NCBI GenBank assembly: GCA_013398295.1
Contig: VZSF01006715.1
Location: 72,322-136,321 of the forward strand
Length of the DNA stretch: 64,000 bases
From: Chionis minor
Taxonomy: Eukaryota; Chordata; Aves; Charadriiformes; Chionididae
Direction: 5' to 3'
Each line of letters begins with the position of its first letter. Position 1 is the first letter of the stretch. Made by a program: the position numbers and the translations under genes. The notes below the pieces were generated by a model, which was not told the DNA's origin, ran no database searches, and was given only the letters and a program-made list of their open reading frames with translations. Of the stretch, positions 28,032-40,800 are shown in pieces.

Positions 28032-28094
28032 AAAAAAAAAAAAAAANNNNNNNNNNNNNNNNNNNNNNNNNNNNNNNNNNNNAAAAAAAAAAAA
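28032..28094. repeat. A-homopolymer containing an assembly gap
   Basis: A15 (28032-28046), then 36 N (28047-28082), then A12 (28083-28094). The flanks imply one long A tract that sequencing or assembly could not resolve. Read on the transcribed strand it is a poly-T tract beginning about 46 bases past the exon donor. The true length is unknown, and the gap size may be an estimate or a convention. Confidence 0.95.
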
Positions 28095-28140
28095 GCTTCC
28101 AGGGAGGGGAAAAAAAAGAAAAGTTATCACACCAACTTAC

Positions 28141-28236
28141 CATCCACCAGGTCCTGGCTGACATGTCATAGCATAGCTGCCATTTTATGGAGCTGTCCGA
28201 TGCTTTCCCTGCCATTACGCTGTCAGCAACCTTCAT
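28141..28236 (-). CDS. NFIB: NFIB alternative first coding exon (N-terminal 32 residues)
   Basis: The exon starts at ATG 28236-28234 and runs 32 codons to 28141, where GGATG is followed by a consensus GTAAGT donor at phase 0. The peptide begins MKVADSVMAGKASDSSIKWQ and ends Ser-Ala-Arg-Thr-Trp-Trp-Met. It closely matches the alternative N-terminus of nuclear factor I proteins as I remember it from NFIA (MKLADSVMAGKASDGSIKWQ...), which splices to the Asp-Glu-Phe-His-Pro-Phe exon opening the DNA-binding domain. NFI proteins bind TTGGC(N5)GCCAA as dimers in the nucleus and control lung, brain and other organ development. I chose this ATG because an in-frame TGA lies 36 bases upstream (28270-28272) with no other Met between. 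The choice of NFIB over NFIA rests on the neighbour ZDHHC21 on the same strand. This is one exon only; the rest of the gene lies left of the window. Confidence 0.85.
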
Positions 28237-29060
28237 CAGATGCAGCTCAATGGAAGATAAGACACCTAATCAAGAAAACATCAGCAGTGGCTTGCTGGGC
28301 TACATGTAGGCCAATCCTTATCACACTGCATCATGGGAAAAGCTCCTTTATTAGCAAGAACTCCAACCTCACTGATATAAAGACAAGGATCAGGTTTTTT
28401 TTCCTTTTTTTTTTTCCTTTTTTTTTTTTTCCCCTTTTTGTCTGAAGGGATTGGTGAGACTAGCCAGCGCTCTTTGTGTATCATGTGTACACCAGTTTAG
28501 TATCTCACAAGTGGGCAGCTAGCCGCATCGCTGAGCTACGCAGGCTGAAGTTTATTTGCATTCCTCTCGGTTGTATATTGTTCGACATGGTTCGTGGTCA
28601 GCTCTGGTGCGTAAGAAAGGAGGGGAAAAAGCCGCTCTGAGGCAGGGTCTCCCCCAAGAAGGGCCGAGGGGTTTCTCCCACGCAGCGGGGGCACGGGTCG
28701 GCTGCCCGGAGCGCACACGCGTGTGCCGGCGCACCCACACAGGCCCGCACACGCATGCACAGGCGGGCGCCCCCGGGAACACACAGGTAGCGGCCGCAGC
28801 TGGATGCAGCAGGGGTTGCCAAAGGCTACAAACTCTGTTCTCAAACTGGACATATGGAAACAGTTTAACTCTTCGCAATCAGCCTTTAACAAGGAATAGG
28901 AAGGCTGGTAAGTCGGCACCCGGAGCAGGGGAGGGGGTGCGGTTAGGATTTCAGTGCCACAGACTTTTCCCCCCCTCCCTTCCCATGGATGCTCATGATC
29001 TCCCCTGCTCTGGATGATCTCGCTGGGAAGGGGGGAGGCGAGGGGGGCGGGGAGCCATCT
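28237..29060 (-). promoter_or_regulatory. NFIB: CpG-rich 5' region / probable promoter of the NFIB alternative first exon
   Basis: Upstream of the NFIB start on its transcribed strand, CpGs cluster at about 28630-28800 (some 20 in 170 bases) and continue more sparsely to about 29090. A GC box (GGGGGGCGGGG on plus, 29043-29053) fits Sp1-type activation. I see no convincing TATA box, as expected for CpG promoters. The part nearest the ATG (28237-28600) is presumably 5'UTR and contains an in-frame stop at 28270-28272 and a pyrimidine-rich (plus-strand) tract at 28397-28438. Plus-strand open frames across the CpG cluster (such as 28556-29017) are chance readings of GC-rich DNA. The transcription start cannot be placed by eye. 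Confidence 0.6.
28397..28438. repeat. T-rich low-complexity tract
   Basis: T runs broken by CC pairs; A/G-rich on the NFIB sense strand, probably within the 5'UTR or proximal promoter. Confidence 0.8.
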
Positions 29061-31449
29061 CAGTCACGGCTCCCTCCCGCTCCACAGCTTTGGGTCATCT
29101 GCCTGTTGTACCTACCACCAGCAGGGAGAGAAGGCATTCTTCCTGCAAGGTTTTCCATGCAAGGCTTTTTCCCTAACAGAACATTTGCAATTCCCTGAAG
29201 GAAGGGCTGGCTTAGAAGAACAAATAATTCTGACTTTATTTTAAGCTGCAGAAAAAAATGAAAAGTATTTGTATAAGCACATAGAGGAAATCAATAAATC
29301 CAGGCTGACATTAAAGGGGATATACAGAAAGATCAGGATTTGCTAGTCCTGGCTGAAGCGCTCAACATCACTTTTACCACCACACTGAAGATTGTATGCG
29401 TATTTTACCTACAAGTCCCTCTTTAGCAAAAAAACCCACACGTATCAGGAACTGCCCTTTTAAAATTATGACAATAAAATAATAACTGAAAAGAAGCAAG
29501 TATTTCACATGCTTAGAATCTCTCTGCTGATCATGTTTTTAGTTTATGATCTTCCACGTTTTGCTCTGTGCTCTATACTTGAAAAGTCTTTGCAATTGAC
29601 AGGCTCCTTACGCCTATTCGCCTTAAGTAAGAATCCAGGACTACTGCCACTACTGACCACTGCTGCAGCTCTTCTTTCCCATGCTTGCATTTGCCTCTTT
29701 TTCCACTCTCTCCAGCCCTTTTCCCTTCCATGAAGATCACCTCAGAGTTAACCACCTCGCAGCTGAGAGCCCACAGCGGTGCAGTGCTCCCACAGATGAA
29801 TGGGGGTACCCATGCACACACCCCATTGCGGTGGGATGGGCAGCAGCTTTGTTTGGCATGGACCTACCACCTTCAGCTCACTGTCAGAGCTGGCATCCAC
29901 GGCCCATTTAATTAGGTCCTGAAACAGTGACGGCACCTAAAGAAATTACTCTCTGAGCAAGTCCAGAGCTCTGGTGACGAAACAGCTCTGTAGCAACACC
30001 AGGTGTATCAAAAGATTAAAACTGTTTTTCCTTCTCCATGCGTGCTGTTGAGGTCAGCTTGCTGCCTCAGTTTCTCGTTTTAAACACACTAGTGAGGCCA
30101 GCATCAAAAAAACCAGACAGAGAATTAATGGAGACTTGGGACATCCCAGTCCCCTAAATTTATATAACCCTTTTTCTGGAAGTGCTCTGTACATCAGATG
30201 AGGACATTTCCTTCTTTTACATTTCAGCTAGCTCACAATGACAAAAAAGAACCTGAGACAGTTTTGGATTATTGGAAGTTCTGCCTGTGTTCAGGTGCTG
30301 TGGGATGGCTCAGCACACTCGCAGCACACAGGAGGCATTAACTCACTCCAGCTCAGTCCCTACACCCTGGTCAAACAGCCTGGGTTTGTGGTAAACATTG
30401 TAAAGTATGGAGAGCACCAACAGCAGAGTTTTTTCCAGTTGTCAATGGGCAGTGTACAGTCAGATGTCCTAAATGGTGCCAGCCTGAATCTCTCCCATGG
30501 CCTTCACTAACAGGCTCATCACCATGGTGGGACTGCACACAGCAGTCAGCTGCGGGTGCGAGATAAACCTCGGACAAGAAGGATGCTGCTGCTCACTCTC
30601 ACAAATATCCCCTAACCCCAGCTAAGAAACATACTCCCCAGTGCAAGGAAACCTGGGACTAATGTGCAGAGGCGGATTTTCCACAGTTTCTCACCCACCG
30701 AAGCCTGATCACAGGTGAAGAGACCAACTGCTGCAGCCGCTAATCTGCCTTACCAGGGCAATTCACAAATCCCCAGCAGCACTGTGATGGCTGGGAGTGG
30801 GAGCCCCTGCTTTAGGTAATCATGAGCCAGTTCGCTGTGCTTCAAAGAGGATAAAAGTTTTATCGCGCTATAGCTGGCTGAGAGATACCAGGCTGCTCTT
30901 AGACGCTCAGCCCAGAGCAGATCCGATCTTGCAACATCCTCTTCTACCAAGACCCCTGCGACCAGTGACGCTGCTCTGTCCCAGAGGAACGCAGCTCCTG
31001 AAGCTTCAGGAAGACTACGACGCACCTCCTGTAGGCACGAACACCGTGTGGATAGCCGCTTTTTATGCAGTCAGGAGAGGCAGAGTTAATGACGAGCCTC
31101 CCTTCTGTTGCTGCCTGTTGCCTTCTTGCATTAGCTGAGGGCAGAACGGGGATTTCTGGCACCCAGAAAAACAACGCCTGCAGCACTGGTCAGTGTACGC
31201 TTCCCATACACTTGCGGCTCCCATGCCTTCTCCTGCCTGCTGGGAGGTCTGCCTTCCTCCCAGCTGTGTCTGTTTTGAAGATGGGATTTTTTAAGTGCTG
31301 GAATATGTAGAGAGATACCTCATTTCCTATGCTGCCTGAAGATACACAGGGAGAAATATGCAAGTGGACAAAATTTTTCAGATGACCTTTTTTTACTTTC
31401 AGGGAAAGACAAATTTATGAGGAAAGCATATGGAATTGCTTGTTACATA

Positions 31450-31478
31450 ATAGCAAGGCATGGTTCTGTGATTCTGTG
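31450..31478 (+). mobile_element. Short CR1-type terminal tail (possible)
   Basis: GGTTCTGTGATTCTGTGATT matches the terminal 8-bp repeats of avian CR1 LINEs (ATTCTGTG/ATTCTATG) in plus orientation. The DNA before it is not clearly CR1, so the copy is either extremely 5'-truncated or the match is chance. Confidence 0.4.
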
Positions 31479-34400
31479 ATTTCAAGGTTATTCAAACTTC
31501 CATTTTGGTAGAAGGGTGAGGGATTTTTAACGGGAATAGCTTACATTTTTCAAGTAAGTTTGATTTTTGAAGAGAATTTTTCAAATTAATTTGAATGAAA
31601 TATTTGCTCTGACTGATACCAATTTTTTTAGGATAAGCAGCTTTTCCCACATTTTCAAAGAAACAAAAGAAGATATCGAAATATAAAATTTGGTAGAACA
31701 AAAATCTGATTCTTATTTAAGTGAAATAAGATGCAAGCAAGCTCATCCATTTCTAGATACCTGTCTTCGTAACACATTAAGAAAATAATTGCCAGCCTGA
31801 CTTTTCCCCAAGGGTTTCAGGTTGCATCAGGTTTGTTTTGTCCAGGCTGGCTCAGCTTTAGACTCTACTCAAGGGGACATTCCCATTTCATATCCAGGAG
31901 GGAGCTAATGAAGACCACCACACATAATGAGCCCTCAGGAATCAATTAGTTTCTTTCCATAAGGTCCCAACACCTACTAAACAGAGAGGCTCAAACAAAG
32001 AACTCACATTACGCTCCTTCGGAGGATATGCAGTGCTGGCACAGAGAGACCCAAACTGGTAATGTAGATTTAAGTAATTGTAGAGAACGAGATCAATGTT
32101 CAGATTTTGGGATGATCTTGAAATCTTTGGGGTTTTGTTAGGTGTTTTTTTTAATCCATTACTAGAAAAGTCCTTGATTGTCTTCGGGAGGAAAAAAACC
32201 CCAAAACAGTGATTCTGAAAAACTCCTCTTATTATTGTAAATCTTGAGCAGCATTTTTTTCACTAGTGGAGAGAGACAGCTTAGTGTCCTGAGGCTACCC
32301 GTGGTATGTAGAGACCCTTCCAGCGTTGGCAATTCCCTTTGCACGACAGTCAATAAGCCTGTGGGCAGGCACAGATCACAGTTCTTATTTCCTAGGAAAC
32401 TTTTTATTAATCCAGCCATTAGCCGAGCCAGAGCGTTGGTATTAACAGCAGACAGATAACCACAGATCACAGTCACGTACCGCCTCCTGCGGTCCTCACA
32501 CACATGAGACCAGCCCCAGCTATTCACGCGGATGTGGGACATCGCACTGAAGCACCAGTGGCTTTCAGATAGGTTTGGGGATGCTCCCCAGTGCTCCCTC
32601 ATGTCACCAGGTGGACACACAGCCCTCCCTCAGACCTTCATGCGAGCCCAAAGGGACCACTGATCTCCAGAGTCTGTCAGCTCTTGGGACACTTTCATGT
32701 GCTGCCCCTCAGCATATACTTTTTCCTCTTTTCTCTGCTGTTTTCTGGTAAATATTTTCCATCCATAGTCATTGGCAAATACAGAACCCATTCACATAAA
32801 CTTACACAGAGAGGTTCTTTATGGCACCAGGATTTTTCATTTCTACTAGGGGAGCAGTACGTGGTACAGAAGCCTGACAGTCTACTGCTTTCCACTGAGT
32901 TACGTCCCCTGGAAAACGTAAGTTTGATGATTCCTTCATAATGTGGCAGTGGTGGTGGTGAGGAATAATTGCTGTTAACTTCACTTAGCCTTTTTTGGTT
33001 TGTTTTGTTTTTACCCATTTGACGTTGTTAAAAAAAGAAGGTTTTTTTTTTTAAAAAAAAAATTTAAAATAATCAAACTGTGTGAGCATTTTCCCAAGAA
33101 GCATCTTTGCTGGCTGCTTACAGCCAGCTTACAGCATTCTTACAAAGTCCTTTACAGGGCATTTTATAACCAGACACTTCCACCTTAGTACTTGCTTTCT
33201 TGTGGATAGACATACTTCCTCTTTTCTGGAGCTCGAGTGCCCAAGAAGTGGCAGGGTACCTCCAGGAATATGGAGAGCTCCACAGTTAAGTCACAAATAG
33301 CCCTGGCTAAGAGGGGCCACCAGCAGCAGCAGAGGTGGCTTCACTGAAAGTAGTAAAGAAGGCTGACGTAGGGCTGACTGGTAGTGTCTTTCCAATATCC
33401 CTCCTCTGCTCCCATCAAGGTGCCTGGTAGTCTTCCAGGTGGACCACAGCACTTTTTGGGACAGGCAGAAAACTGGGGGTGGACAAGCTGGCTTCCAAAA
33501 TGCTGGAGATCCAGTTCCCAGGCTGATGACATTCAGGAAAGAAAGTGATGCTAAATTATTTTTTGCAAGTAACTTTCTGAAGTCATAAATGCTGAGTGCC
33601 GACTAGCAAACCAGGTATAGCAAAACAGTTAAGGGAAAACTACTGTTTTTAAAAGTACGCATCAGTCAAACTCAGAGGCAAATATAATGGTTTAATCTAA
33701 AAGACTAATAATGATATCATTTCAATATGTTCACAAAACTGCTGCAGCTTATGTATACACTTGTGTGCTATTATAACTTGCAACCTGGGAAGGAGACAGC
33801 CAGTGGTGGCCACCTGCCCAAAACTGGAGGGTTCAATTGTGCAGTCTAAGCCAGCCCCAGAAAATATTTCATTTGCATTATTTCCATTGAAATAATTCAT
33901 GCACAATAATGGAGCCAATGCACAATAAATCAAAATGCTAAAATTCTAGCATCCTGTTAAATTTATTTTTAAAAAAAGTTTATGAAATGCAGTATTAGAC
34001 TTCTGTTAATTTCTAAAAAGCTTCCCCAAAGTAAAACCACTGTTCAAAGATGGAGGTGGAGTTATTCTTGCCATTTTCAAGAAAAAAATATTTGATATTT
34101 AAGATTGCGTGTCTCACACAAGTGTTCTTTATTCACTAAGTGCCCTGTTTCATGAGGAGGCTGGCTGTTACTGTTCATGGGGTAATAGTCTATCCATCTC
34201 ATTTGTGGATTGGATTTCACCCACATGAGCCATGCAAGAATCACAGAAATCTGAATTGTATCCCCTGAGATTCAGTGCTAAGAAGTCCAGTAGTAAATGG
34301 AAGTCATTATGCTGCTTGCTCGCAATCTCTTTAGAAGAAGGGATGGATTCTTTTCACCATCTCTTTGAAGAGAGGGGCGTACTGATAGGCTTCATGAAAT

Positions 34401-34820
34401 ACGCTGCACTTTTATAACTGGATGTGGAGCAAGCGCTTTGCTTACAGCACATCTCCAGCTCAGCAGGGCCTGCGGAAACAACCTTGTCCACCAGGACCAA
34501 AACCCCAACTTGGTGCTCCGTGTGCACTGGCACGAATATCAGTACGATCCAGAGTGCTCTAGGGAAATCAGTGCCCTTCCCCCAGACTTCACTGCAAATC
34601 TGGCCAACAGAAAAAAAAAGCAAAAAAAAAGCGCGAAGCTGATTGCTCCCCTTTCCTAGGGCACCATAAGCAATAAGGGCTTGGCAGCCAAATGGGGCAG
34701 CAATTCCTTGCCATTTCGCTGCATAGCTGTCCCTTTTGCACAAGTGCCCCCAGAGACACCAATTTGTTGTGCCCTCATGGCCACGCCACGTGCACCCCAG
34801 GTGGGCAGGGGCGATGGGGT

Positions 34821-34835
34821 GCTGCTGCTGCTGCT
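34821..34835. repeat. (GCT)5 triplet repeat
   Basis: Five GCT units in a GC-richer intergenic patch. They produce a Leu, Cys, Ala or Gln run in chance frames on either strand. Confidence 0.75.
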
Positions 34836-37800
34836 CAAAGCCAGCACCCGCCTCTGGGGCATGCTGGCCTCTTGTCCTATTCAGGACCCATATATGCCAT
34901 GCATATAGCACTTCCCAGTCGGCACGACTGCCGCTCACCCTGCTCTGTCCTATTTCTTGCACATCTCAACTATTTTTAATCAGTTCTTGACTTCTCCATC
35001 ACCCTGTGACGCGCGTTTTCACATCCTCCTGCTGTCCACAGTCCAAAAGACTGTTTTGTTTGTAAAGAGAAAACTACAGAGGGAGTTAAGCTGCATGTAG
35101 TGTTTGGCACTGTTGCTGTATCCCACAGCAGAGGTGAGAAAAAGGGGAGAAGAGGACAAGGCTGGGAGAAAATCTCGTATGTGAAGGATGGAGGAGCTCT
35201 GTTTCCTATTAATTGCCCTGGACTGATTAACGTTCTTGACAGCATCTTCCAGACAAAAGGGATCCTCCTTATCTTGTGTTGATAGTAATCATAATCCCCT
35301 CCAGACACTAGGCAAGACTTGTGACTTCACTCAGCACCGCACTGACACAGGACCAGCACCACCCTGTGATGGATGCGAACGCAACCACCTGGGTGACTTC
35401 CCGGCTGCAGGAAGGCAGGAAGCACAGGAGGCTTTTCAAACTTCCTTGGCATTAAACTCAGCACTGCAAGTCTTTACTGCAGCAGACAGTCACTGAGGCT
35501 GTGCTACTCAGGAACTGAGCACACGCCTCCCTCAGCATAAGGACAACTCCGCATTGGTCCCCCAGTAGGTCCCTGCTATTAGTTCCATGCAGGAGGTATA
35601 GGAGCAGTCTCTGCATTTGAATTTTGCTTGTGATGTCTTAGCAGGTCTCTTTGTGCCAGTTGTTAGAAGGTTTGCACCTGCCGTGATGCTTTCTTTAGTG
35701 GGGTGGGCACCGGCAACACCTTCCCTCCGGCTCAGTTCTGGCCAGCAGCTGGTAGGGTGGCACTGTGCTAACAGATGTGCTGATTTCAGATCATTCTTCC
35801 TCAGGTTGGGACCTGTGGTAGGTAAACCAGGTGGGGAAGGGTCGATGTAGACATATTTTGCCTGGAGTTTTGGTGCAGGACTGATTGCAGGATCACTGGA
35901 CCTCAAGTAGTTACCTGTCCCGTGCTGGAGGGGAGGGCTGAGCTTTCCCAATGCAAGCACTAGCTGGGCTGAGTAGTTTTCAGTGTCCCCATGACTACAG
36001 GCATGTGATTTAAGTACTCATCCCTACGTTCTGAATGTTTGCAAGGCCTGGTACCACACTATTGTGATCTGATGAGAGCTTTGGCCTGCTTGGTTTTTAT
36101 TCCTGTTCATGTGTTCCTGTGTCTTCCTTTTGTCCGGTTTTGCCAAATAAAGGTTAGCACACCGTGGGCAGAGCATGACGTAATCCACCAAACTGAAAAA
36201 TCCTCTGCTGCCACGTTAGACACCCCAAACCTGCAGGAAACAGCAATAATGGTTGAATGAGAAGTTCACGGGGAGCTCAGCAACTCAGCATCAGGAGAAG
36301 CTAGCCTTGTTTATTTCAGTTCATCACCTCTCCGTGCCCCAGTGGAGCACAGAACAGCAAGCTATCACAGACACCAGCAAGCTACGCGTAAATGGAAAGA
36401 AGTGTAAAATTTAACTCGGTTCCTACCCGGGAAAATAATTATCTGTCTGAAAATGGCTCTGGGGTGTCCGCAGAGAATAGTTTTAAAGTTTTTTTTTTTC
36501 TGAAAGGCCTTTATATAATATTGCAGCTCTATTAATGCATGCAACTTACAATTCTAAGGACATATTTGACAAATTGGATGAATCGTTTCAACAACCTAGC
36601 AAGACCCTCTGGGTGATAAATGATACGGAGTCTTACCTTCAAATGCCCATTGGCCTTCGTGGAATAACTACACAAAATATATGGATAGAGATAGCATACC
36701 CTGCCAATAGCTCACTAAACTAGTAGACCTGCAGTTGCTGTCCTCCTCACAAACTAATTTTCCAGTGCTTTTTTGCCATCTGTTTCGTATGATAAATAAG
36801 CAGAGCTCAGATTACATAGCACTGGCTTTCTATTCAACACAACCACTGTAATACAATATAGATCTTCACATTCAAAAACTTTTAGAATAATAACTTGAAG
36901 TCCATTAAATACACATTTGCCAAAACCTTTATAAGACCTAACAATGACAAGAGGACATGTTGATTAATAGAACAGCCTCATTGGTATTGTCCTAGATGCC
37001 ATCACACTACCTTCTGCCTTCCCCCTTTTAATCCATGCATTAATGTTGTATACAACACAACTTTTAGGAGAAAGCAAACTTCTCTTCCACCCACAGCCAC
37101 AATTTTTCTCCTAAAATTTGATGAACCAAAACAATATGCTAAACAAACAATAATTTCTTCCTTTACTCAGGATCAGACACAGATTACTGTAAGAAAATTT
37201 GCCATTGTTGACTTTCTCAAACAAAAGAGATGCAATCTCGAGGTAAGTGTTTCAACTAAATACTATTCTGTATCATCTGCCTTTCACGCTAAGTCAAGAT
37301 CTACTTGTAAGAGTAGTGGTTTTGTTCAGACTTCTCAAAAACTGTGGAAGCGTTCATATGCATCCATACCAGCACACTAATTTCAACTGCAACAGATAAT
37401 TTTTTAAATTCTTTTTCTAAGCATTTAAAATAGGATATCTAGAGAGTGACACATCTTAGATGCAGCATTAGCCTCTGGCTTTTGAATTGTCTTTGAGTTA
37501 ATTTTTCAGAAAACAGCAGCTACAGTTTAATGGGAAGACTCTCTGAAGTGTACAGTTATCAGTTCCACTTGCTAGTACATTCAAAGAATAATCTTGTTGT
37601 TTCGAAAAAGGCACATGTGCTGATCAATTGGACACAACTGTGGCTGAAGTTCAACAATTCCATCAATGCTATATCTTTGTCTTTTGAGTATCTGTAGTTT
37701 TGTCAGACTTGAAATTTCTAATTTTTGAAAAGTCATATCTCTAAGGCATTTGCAGGAAGAGTCAGGAGAGTGGACTGCACCCGTTCATAACTCAGTAGTT

Positions 37801-40800
37801 CCGTAGGGAACTTCCAAGGAGTTGTGCTTAACAGAACAAATGCATCTGAACTGACAGCAGCAGAAAGGATAAAGAGACTAACCTTCACATGCAGGCTTGC
37901 GAGCAATACCTCTGATTCTTGCATCTCTCATTACCACTCAGAACCAGAAGCATTTTGATACTGGAAAGAATTCAGAGTCACGCCTTGGAGGAACAGCTCT
38001 TCATGTCTCATTCAGGAAAATTAAACTAAACCAGATGTGCACCTTCAGCCCCTTGTGTTTCTAAACGCCTATCCAGATTTACTTTCACATTTGCTACGAA
38101 TATACAGCCAGCTTGCACAATTTCCTGCCCTGTTCTGGGAAGGATTGATCAAAACTCTTTCTGTAGTCATGTACTTTCTTCTTTCTTACATACTTCAGGG
38201 AACAGTACAAGAACCAACATCACTGATAGAAAGTTCTTGTTAATATATTTGCCCTCAGTTGGAACTCTGATGGTCAGAATTCTTGTTTCAAGTGCCAAAA
38301 TCAAAATGAGACAGAGAAGGCATTTCACATTTTGAAATCTTTCTTTGCCAATTCGTAGGGTTTAGGCAGGTAATTTCAAGCAATCCTGTTACAATGGATT
38401 AAACATTTGCTACTTGCTTCCTGACCTGCAGTAGAGGACTGTGATCCTAATCTAGCCTTTGTGTGAAGTAATAACATTTCTGCCAGTTTTGGACATCTCA
38501 CCACTTTTATAATAATTTTTCACTTTAAATATAAACTGATTTTCTCATACTAGTAAATTTCTTACTTTAATAGTATTGTATTATCTCCCTTTACATTTGA
38601 CTGATTATAGAGAAAATGTTACTCCTTTCATAAATTAATGCATCATTTAAAAGATTATTGCATACCGATGCATTATTTTCAATAGCTTTCTTCCTTACAA
38701 ACAGCTGAGTGAATATCAACTTTTTTAACCAAAAATGTTAGTACTTGAAAATGAAGATGAATTTAGTGACAAACGTTCACTGTTTTTATCTCTAAGTAGC
38801 TTTTACATACAAATGGTTCTAACATTTTTCATTATGGTCTGCTGTCATCATTACAAACTTACCCTGTGGCACTAAGTATTGGCTTTCATGCCCCATGCAT
38901 GAAAGTCTAATAGACAGGGAGCATTAGTGATAGTAAGGATAAAGTAAAGTAAAGACTTAGTCAAATAACACAAGCGTGGTTGCAGTAGTGTTGAAAATCA
39001 CTGGTTTTGGCAACTTGAGGTCTGTGGACTACAAAAAATGTCATTTCAGAACAGCTTTGCCAACAGCGGAGCCGTGTGCCTAACTCGATATTCCAGAAAA
39101 TACTGAGCTGAAAGTCACTTTGAGTGAGAAAACAGAGTGAAATGGCATTGATCCAAAAATCTGAAAAACATTGTGTCAAAAAATTCTTCAAAAATAAACA
39201 ATTTCTTGTAAAAAAAGTCCAATTTAAGCTGTCATTTCCTAATGAAAAAGCTTATTGTTTATACTTTCCATCTAGAGCTATTCAGCACAAAATTTAGATG
39301 CATTCTGATTTCATTGAACAGTCATAAATCAGGTCCTGAAAAATTCTCCATTTAATTCAGTGTGTGCATCTCCTCGTATTCACTTACAGAGGTTCAGACT
39401 CATCTTTATCCCGGAGAGAGGCAAGTTAAATCTGTGTTTATGCTGCAGATACTCAGAGAGACACTATATTGTTGAGATGCCAAATTAGTTCTAAGTTCTC
39501 ATTAAAAAGGTGTACGATGCTCACACTGTCACATTCCTTCTCCTTTACCTTTTTCCGAGAAGCTATAGATGTTGTTGAATTGACCCTGTAGGATTTCTCC
39601 ATCTAGCTGCTCAGTACAAGATCAGAAAAATTGTGTTAGCATTTCATAGTTTAGATTTTATGTGAATCTTTCAGAAAAGTAGCTCTTTTAGAGGAGATTT
39701 TACAATCCCTCAGTTATCAACTCTTGCTTGATCTCTCTGTTTGTACGGAAGAACAAGCAAGAAGGAAGAAGGGTTGCAGGGCCATGCTGCCACTCACAGA
39801 CTCCTCCAGAACCCTGTCCCTGCCTGGCGTTCTGTGGCTGACAGTGCTCTAACTTCCCCTACCTGAAAACAACACTGGGCTAAAAAAAACATGCTTTATC
39901 CCTCAAACGAGGTTCCTGACTCTTCAGGATTCAAAATCAAGAGCACTTGGACTGGTGGAAAATGCGGTGCATCTGCTTTCCCAGTCCACCCATGTTGTGG
40001 TGGCTTCTCCCTCCCCAAGGATACGGAAGATACCACCTGTTGTATTCACCCCCGTGAGACTTTCTCAGAGTTATCAGGGTGCAAGATCCTTTGACTAAGT
40101 CTAAGAAAAAATACATTCTCAGCTGTTGCTTTCTGGGAGTATTAAGGTAGGAGGACAGAGAAAGCATAACTTGATTTTTCAGTGTCAGGATTCATTACCT
40201 TGAAGTAAAGCTAAAGAGCTGATCTTTCTTGCCCAGAAGAATTCTTACCCTCTCTTCTTGCTGGAGATGATGTACTACTGGTGAGTGAAGACACATGGTT
40301 AAAATTTCCTGTCCTGGCTGTTAATGACCAATAACCAGAATTCTTCCCCACCCATACACATGATGCATGTCTGGGGTTTTTTTGTAGAAATGTGCCCTGA
40401 ATATGCACCTGCCTACACTAGCCAGCTTGGACACAGAAAGGTATTTTCAATTTCCCTATAAGCAGTTTCTATATGGAAGGTATGCACAAAAACCTTCCAA
40501 TATTTGAAAATGAAATAAATTTAAATCTCAACATGATCATCAGTTATTCTTTTCTTTATTTTAATCCAAATTCAAAGGCAGAAAACTGAATACAGGTTCA
40601 TATATGATCTTTTATCCTCGGTCCAGATGTACATCATCAGCGTATCCAAAAAGTTTATCAGCTTGAGCTGAAAAATACATATAATTCAGATTCTAGTTGC
40701 CCATGCACTCCTAGATGTTAGGCGGCCCAAATTCCTTATCTGAGCTGTGGGATATGGCCGTTTCTTCTGAAGTGGATTATCCAGGCTTCTGCGACCTGGA

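Larger units (their letters stand above)
1..28140 (-). other. NFIB: Intron of long NFIB transcript (inferred), mostly featureless AT-rich DNA
   Basis: The splice donor of the NFIB alternative first exon lies at 28139-28140, so everything at lower coordinates should be intron 1 of that transcript unless an internal promoter or exon was missed. I looked for the next NFI exon, the roughly 530-base exon that encodes the DNA-binding domain starting Asp-Glu-Phe-His-Pro-Phe. No minus-strand frame carries it, and I did not see the usual main-promoter start (Met-Met-Tyr-Ser-Pro) either. Both should lie beyond the left edge. The intron holds simple repeats, one degenerate CR1 relic, a tandem duplication and some GC-richer patches, listed separately. 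Elsewhere I see no supportable gene; the open frames present are short and lack splice sites or recognisable protein. Intron status is inference from exon order. Confidence 0.6.

Noticed and set aside
28556..29017. 153-codon plus-strand ORF over the CpG cluster
   Set aside because: GC-rich promoter DNA gives long frames by chance. Composition is Arg/Gly/Ala/His biased, it is antisense to NFIB, and there is no known protein.
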